A DNA stretch of 64,000 nt from Dolichospermum planctonicum (GTDB taxonomy: Bacteria; Cyanobacteriota; Cyanobacteriia; Cyanobacteriales; Nostocaceae): positions 1-64,000 of the forward strand of contig NZ_BJCF01000019.1 in assembly GCF_005402965.1 (NCBI RefSeq). The letters are read 5' to 3'. Both the position numbers and the translations under genes were made by a program. Shown here one piece after another: positions 59,816-64,000 of the stretch. The notes beneath the pieces are model-generated. The model made no database searches. It had not been told where the DNA came from and was given only the letters and a program-made list of their open reading frames with translations. Positions within the stretch are counted from its first letter, which is position 1; each line of letters opens with the position of its first letter.

Positions 59816-60718
59816 TCAGCAAGCCCTAATTATACCTTGATCAAAAACGCGATTATTAGTATCAATCCCACTGATTTCTATTCTCTCTGGGTAGACATTA
59901 TAAGCAGCAAAACTCAAATTACTTGTGCAATATTCTGTTAATTGAGAAGGACTTACAGGACGATTACCGGCACCAGCACCACAGATTAAATAGGTAGTTC
60001 CATTAATAGCGTGAGTCCGTTCATAGTTATGTTCATGGCCATTAATATAAAGTTGAACATTGTACTTTTTAAATAGAGGAGTAAAAGTGTTAATAAAATT
60101 TATATTACTACCATAATGACCAGATGAATAAATGGGATGATGACCAAATACGATTTTCCAAGGTGCTTGACTGATACTTAATTGCTTTTCTAACCAAATT
60201 AATTGATTTTGCCAATCTGCATTATTATTAGTATCTAAAGCAAAAAACTGGACTTGATTTTGAGTAAATGTGTAATAACGTCCCTGCATATTAAAACCAG
60301 GATATTTCACTTGAGGAACACCATTATCAGTGCGAATATCATGATTACCTAAACAAGCATGAAACTTGACACTTTTTTGCAATAAAGGTTGATAAGGACG
60401 TTCAAAAACCTGATTAATTTTCTCAATTTCGCCATTATTATAAATATTATCACCAGCTAAAATTACTAAGTTATAAGGATTTTGCTGATGATAATAATTC
60501 ATAGCAGTTGCGACAGCATACTGACCTTTTGCACCAGTTCCCGTATCAGCAACGGATACAAAACGCAATAATAAATCTTTTTTTAAATTTTTTTTAATGG
60601 GGTTAGCGGCTGTTGCTGATTCTATGAGAGAATTTGATGATAACTTCCCATCTAAAAATCCAGATGTGATGACACTAATTCCACTTAAAAACAAAAATTG
60701 ACGGCGTTTAATATTCAT
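59816..60718 (-). CDS. Tat-exported metallophosphoesterase
   Basis: The ATG at 60718, preceded by AGGGAATAG, gives 300 residues starting MNIKRRQFLFLSGIS, a twin-arginine signal; the frame extends to 60829 but that part overlaps the divergent gene. The phosphoesterase domain has the metal motifs VADTG, LAGDNIYNNG, CLGNHDIR, GHHPIYSSGHYG and YINGHEHNYER. It is of the purple-acid-phosphatase-like class, acting in the periplasm, probably for phosphate release. Divergent from the next gene with a 55-base gap. Confidence 0.87.
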   Translation of the reverse strand: MNIKRRQFLFLSGISVITSGFLDGKLSSNSLIESATAANPIKKNLKKDLLLRFVSVADTGTGAKGQYAVATAMNYYHQQNPYNLVILAGDNIYNNGEIEKINQVFERPYQPLLQKSVKFHACLGNHDIRTDNGVPQVKYPGFNMQGRYYTFTQNQVQFFALDTNNNADWQNQLIWLEKQLSISQAPWKIVFGHHPIYSSGHYGSNINFINTFTPLFKKYNVQLYINGHEHNYERTHAINGTTYLICGAGAGNRPVSPSQLTEYCTSNLSFAAYNVYPERIEISGIDTNNRVFDQGIIRAC

Positions 60719-60773
60719 ATTATCTATTCCCTTTTGTGTATGTTTTTGATTCACTAATTTGGGTAAAAGTTCC

Positions 60774-61589
60774 ATGTCAGGAGAAAACGCACCAAAATCA
60801 AGAAATGAACCCGTAACCACGCTGTACAAAAAAAATCAACCAATTTGGAAGACGGTAATTATCCAAGTTTTGCGGGGAACAATTGGTGTTTTAGAAACCA
60901 CTATGGTCAAATTGGAGACAGAAACACCCAAGGATACTAGTGGGAAGAAAATTAATTTTTTATCTCGTTGGGATGGATTTTTAAGGACATTTCGCTTATT
61001 CTTACCATCAAGTATATCTAATAATGTGTCAGATTTGGTTCTGACAGGAATTTTTGCGGTAATTTTTCTGGTGACAATAGGAATTACTACATTTTTGTTT
61101 ATACCTAAATCATCTACTCAAGTCGCAATTGTTACTCCAGTTGAGGAAGTTACTAAACCAACTCCAGTTATAGAACCCAAACCCAAACCAACTCCAGTTA
61201 TAGAACCCAAACCCAAACCAACTCCAATTATAGAACCCAAACCCAAACCAACTCCAATTAGGGAATTAACACCAGAAGAAAGTTTACTAGTAGCAATTGA
61301 AAACCAGTTTTCAGAAATTAGCGTTTCTGTAAAGAATACCAAAGATAAAAATATTGTTTCTCAACTGATAAAACCTATAGTTGGTAATTTCCGTACCAGC
61401 GATTTAACTCTAAAAATTAGTGATGTTTGGTACAGTTTAGAAAACTCTCAACAGGATAAACTAGCTGCGGACATATTACAACGTTCCCAAGAGATTAATT
61501 TCACACATTTAAAAATTGTTGATTCTCAAGAGAAAATAATTGCCCGTAGTCCAGTTGTTGGTAATGAAATGATAATTTTTCAACGATGA
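60774..61589 (+). CDS. Membrane-anchored protein with Pro/Lys repeat linker
   Basis: 271 residues from the ATG at 60774 (the frame extends 15 bases upstream). A cytosolic part (1-about 85) is followed by one membrane helix (about 88-110), a linker of PTPVIEPKPK repeats (about 127-160) and a C-terminal domain (about 165-271) without recognised family. The linker would span the wall or periplasm. The 30-bp DNA repeat occurs 3.3 times (61161-61260). Function unknown. Confidence 0.65.
   Translation: MSGENAPKSRNEPVTTLYKKNQPIWKTVIIQVLRGTIGVLETTMVKLETETPKDTSGKKINFLSRWDGFLRTFRLFLPSSISNNVSDLVLTGIFAVIFLVTIGITTFLFIPKSSTQVAIVTPVEEVTKPTPVIEPKPKPTPVIEPKPKPTPIIEPKPKPTPIRELTPEESLLVAIENQFSEISVSVKNTKDKNIVSQLIKPIVGNFRTSDLTLKISDVWYSLENSQQDKLAADILQRSQEINFTHLKIVDSQEKIIARSPVVGNEMIIFQR
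61161..61260 (+). repeat. 30-bp in-frame tandem repeat
   Basis: Units begin at 61161, 61191 and 61221, with a partial unit at 61251. Each encodes TPVIEPKPKP or TPIIEPKPKP. The third unit differs by one base, so copy number may vary between strains. Confidence 0.9.
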
Positions 61590-61861
61590 AATTCGAGAGT
61601 AGGCATTGACAAAAAACATCATTTATGTAGTCTAGACAATGGCATTCTTGCCAAGGTTAGCAAAAATATGCTCATCTGGGTTTGACTCCCCAGTTTATTA
61701 TTTCACTGAGCATTTCTACCAAACTCTCCAAAACACCTACTTAAATTCCAATTTCTTTACTGGCATCTCCTATAGAAATAGTCTTATGAGAGTTTTCCAT
61801 GATTTGTTATAATCAGAAATACTCTCAATATATAGACAGAATCAGCGGAAAGTCCTGTAGA

Positions 61862-62224
61862 TTAAAAATTATCTGGAGACATATCAGACATACCACCTTC
61901 ACTATCACGCTTAGAACCGAGTAACTCTAGTTGTTCTACATGAATAACTGGACTAGAACGATTGACTCCGGTTTGGCGATCGCTCCAGGAATCAAATTTC
62001 AAAGAACCTTTAACCCCAATCAAGCTACCTTTACGGACATAATTACCGGCAACTTCCGCAGTTTTTCCCCAGAGTTCTAGATTAAACCAGTCTGGCTTAT
62101 CGTTGTTACGGGATCTTCTATTTACTGCTAAAGTCAATCTACATTTAACTGTACCCGACTCAAAATACTTCATATCTGGGTCGCCACCTACACGACCAAC
62201 AAGGGTAACAACATTAATGCTCAT
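61862..62224 (-). CDS. ssb: Single-stranded DNA-binding protein
   Basis: 120 residues with the OB fold of SSB: MSINVVTLVGRVGGDPDMKY, then RSRNNDKPDWFNLELWGKTA and KGSLIGVKGSLKFDSW. The tail is short and ends SPDNF, with the final Phe kept but only a weak acidic tip. Cyanobacterial SSBs of this length are known. Single gene. Confidence 0.9.
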   Translation of the reverse strand: MSINVVTLVGRVGGDPDMKYFESGTVKCRLTLAVNRRSRNNDKPDWFNLELWGKTAEVAGNYVRKGSLIGVKGSLKFDSWSDRQTGVNRSSPVIHVEQLELLGSKRDSEGGMSDMSPDNF

Positions 62225-62770
62225 AGCTTTTCCTTTTGGTACATTTGTATTGTATGATTCATATTATATATAATAACTAAACCTCGTCCGAGTTGAGAAC
62301 TGGAGTTTTTCAAGCCTGGAACAGGGAAAAGGGAAGAGTAGAGGCTTTGGGAATCAATAGCGATTATACCGTTTCCTAGTCTAATTAAGTACAAAATCAT
62401 CGGTGTTGATCTGCATTTAATTATAAATTTTTGTACCTTGCTTTAATGGGAATTGCTATCAGAAAAAACTGTGGGTTTCAAACTAGATGGGGTTTAATTG
62501 TAAAATTATTAAAAGTCTGTTACAATCTTCACAATTAAGTCTATCAAAAAAATCAAAAAATAATTGGCATTAAAAAAGTTATCCGGTTGTACCGAGTGAT
62601 ATTCAAAAAATACCACACAAAAGTCTTGGAACTAAAATCAAGATTGACAAAAGCTAGATAAAAAAATAGTCTAGTTTACTGGAATCAGGCAAATAAACAT
62701 CATCTAATCCGTCATTATTAACTCTTATCTTGATAGTCACAATTAGCATAAATAGGGGGAACACAGACGC
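62225..62770. other. 546-bp divergent region between ssb and mreB
   Basis: AT-rich. Near ssb there is TATATATAAT (about 62263-62274, either strand), a likely promoter. No open frame, repeat or structured RNA was seen in the middle. The mreB promoter is probably in the last 150 bases but cannot be placed. Confidence 0.4.
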
Positions 62771-63814
62771 GTGGGTCTTTTCAGGAATTTTCGTCCATCA
62801 TGGGATATGGGTATCGACCTCGGTACAGCCAATACCCTAGTTTATGTATCAGGTAAAGGAATTGTCCTGCAAGAACCTTCCGTAGTTGCCATTGATCAAA
62901 ATCTCAAAGTGGCGCTGGCAGTGGGAGAAGAAGCAAAAAAAATGCTCGGTCGGACACCAGGTAATGTAGTAGCTCTGCGTCCCCTGCGTGACGGTGTGAT
63001 CGCTGACTTCGATACGGCGGAGTTGATGCTAAAAAGCTTTATTCAGCGGGTAAATGAAGGTAGATCCCTGATGTTACCCCGCATTGTGATTGGTATTCCT
63101 AGTGGTGTCACAGGAGTAGAAAGACGAGCCGTAATGGATGCAGCTACTCAAGCTGGTGCCAGAGAAGTATATTTGATTGATGAGCCAGTTGCAGCGGCCA
63201 TTGGTGCTGGACTACCAGTTGCCGAACCCACTGGTAATATGATTATTGATATCGGAGGTGGAACAACAGAAGTAGCGGTATTAAGTCTGCAAGGGACAGT
63301 AATTAGCGAGTCAGTACGCATTGCTGGAGATGAACTGACGGAAGCAATTATTCATTATATGAAGAAAATTCATAATCTGGTAATTGGTGAACGTACTGCT
63401 GAGGACATTAAAATTAGGATTGGTTCGGCCTATCCCACCGAAGATGATAATGATAAAATAATGGAAGTCCGTGGACTGCATTTGCTTTCTGGCTTACCAA
63501 GGACTGTCACCATCAAAGGTCCTGAAATTCGGGAAAGTATGGTAGAGCCACTGGCAGTAATTATAGAAGCAGTGAGACGCACACTAGAACGCACACCGCC
63601 AGAACTGGCAGCAGACATTATTGATCGCGGGATCATGTTAGCGGGCGGTGGCGCATTACTCAAAGGACTGGATACTTTAATTAGTCATGAGACAGGTATT
63701 GTTACCCATATAGCAGCAGATCCTCTATGCTGTGTAGTTTTGGGAACAGGTCGTGTATTAGAAAACTTCAAGCAGTTGGAGAGAGTATTCAGCGGACGTT
63801 CTCGCAATATGTAA
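62771..63814 (+). CDS. mreB: Rod-shape-determining protein MreB
   Basis: Actin-like cytoskeletal ATPase that guides wall synthesis. 347 residues, with phosphate-1 loop GIDLGTANTLVY, EPVAAAIGAGLP, phosphate-2 DIGGGTTEVAV and the adenosine motif LAGGGALLKGLD. GTG start, placed by the conserved N-terminus MGLFRNFRPSWDMGIDLG. mreC, its usual neighbour, does not begin within the last 186 bases. Confidence 0.97.
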   Translation: MGLFRNFRPSWDMGIDLGTANTLVYVSGKGIVLQEPSVVAIDQNLKVALAVGEEAKKMLGRTPGNVVALRPLRDGVIADFDTAELMLKSFIQRVNEGRSLMLPRIVIGIPSGVTGVERRAVMDAATQAGAREVYLIDEPVAAAIGAGLPVAEPTGNMIIDIGGGTTEVAVLSLQGTVISESVRIAGDELTEAIIHYMKKIHNLVIGERTAEDIKIRIGSAYPTEDDNDKIMEVRGLHLLSGLPRTVTIKGPEIRESMVEPLAVIIEAVRRTLERTPPELAADIIDRGIMLAGGGALLKGLDTLISHETGIVTHIAADPLCCVVLGTGRVLENFKQLERVFSGRSRNM

Positions 63815-63839
63815 CAAAAATCAGTTAGTTAAGGATACT

Positions 63840-63885
63840 GGATTCTGTATTTATGAACAACTAACTATAGAATCCTTCTTTTTTT
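63840..63885 (+). terminator. Probable mreB terminator
   Basis: GGATTC (63840-63845) and GAATCC (63870-63875) over a 24-base loop, then TTCTTTTTTTG. It lies about 25 bases after the mreB stop; a longer stem with AGTTAGTT/AACTAACT is also possible. Confidence 0.55.
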
Positions 63886-64000
63886 GATAAATTTTTGATA
63901 GAAAGTATCCAGGAGTATGGACAACATCATGTAGCACTATCACAAGCACCACAGGGGAAAAACTTTACTAACGGAATTTTGGCATAGGAACACTCAAACT

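Noticed and set aside
61118-61342. Minus-strand Gly/Leu repeat protein
   Set aside because: Antisense of the Pro-Lys repeat linker; the repetitive sequence creates an artificial open frame.

Overview
The window is chromosomal DNA of a cyanobacterium, most likely a filamentous heterocyst-forming one (Nostocales: Anabaena, Nostoc or Dolichospermum-like). The evidence is photosystem I psaD, chlL and chlN of dark chlorophyll synthesis, ftrV, scattered HIP1 octamers (GCGATCGC), heptamer-type short tandem repeats such as GGTAATG and ACAACTG between genes, and cyanobacterial families such as DICT-domain kinases, DUF5331, Uma2 nucleases and XisI. Base composition is AT-rich. I saw no rRNA, tRNA or CRISPR array.

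Layout. 0.2-2.8 kb: argC and eno converge on a block of short tandem repeats. 3.2-10 kb: accessory stretch with a lone antitoxin-like gene, an NB-ARC-type ATPase, a SHOCT/coiled-coil pair, a FitA-like antitoxin with a PIN toxin broken by a stop codon, an XisI relic, an aldo/keto reductase and two Uma2 copies. 10-23.6 kb: gloA, clpB, an amidase, metH, a histidine kinase, psaD and trpE, with a 1 kb gene-free stretch at 13.6-14.6 kb. 23.6-30.75 kb: a very AT-rich insert between trpE and purQ. It encodes two large minus-strand proteins, one unrecognised with a weakly PIWI-like C-terminus and one SF2-helicase-like, followed by two tandem copies of a 164-bp unit. 30.8-38 kb: purQ, purS, a Zur/FurB-type regulator, ftrV, a YdcF protein, a tnpB relic, a two-component pair, rnz and bcp. 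38.2-44.7 kb: defence and toxin-antitoxin genes around a cysteine desulfurase, including a methyltransferase fused to an Mrr-like nuclease. 44.8-48 kb: chlL-DUF5331-chlN. 48.6-64 kb: mostly housekeeping (lepA, purA, rplY, rpmB, ssb, mreB), plus a second tnpB relic, a MurL-like protein, a Tat-exported phosphoesterase and several unknowns.

The best candidate for an undescribed system is the 23.6-30.75 kb insert. It has its own promoter behind the purQ terminator, two very large proteins in one operon, and directly behind them two nearly identical units (163 of 164 bases). Each unit carries a TTGACA-N17-TATGCT promoter in the operon's direction and a strong hairpin, so each could make a structured small RNA. 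The same DNA can also be read as a 38- or 45-codon open frame, and I could not decide between RNA and peptide. The closest known idea is the pPIWI-RE type of PIWI plus helicase plus nuclease module, but that link is only weak similarity.

Functional links elsewhere: ChlL supplies electrons to ChlN (the ChlB gene is not in this window). purS and purQ are two parts of FGAM synthase. psaD next to trpE is a pairing also known in Synechocystis. The YoeB-type toxin, its antitoxin, a truncated DUF29 gene and the methyltransferase-nuclease gene lie in one minus-strand run.
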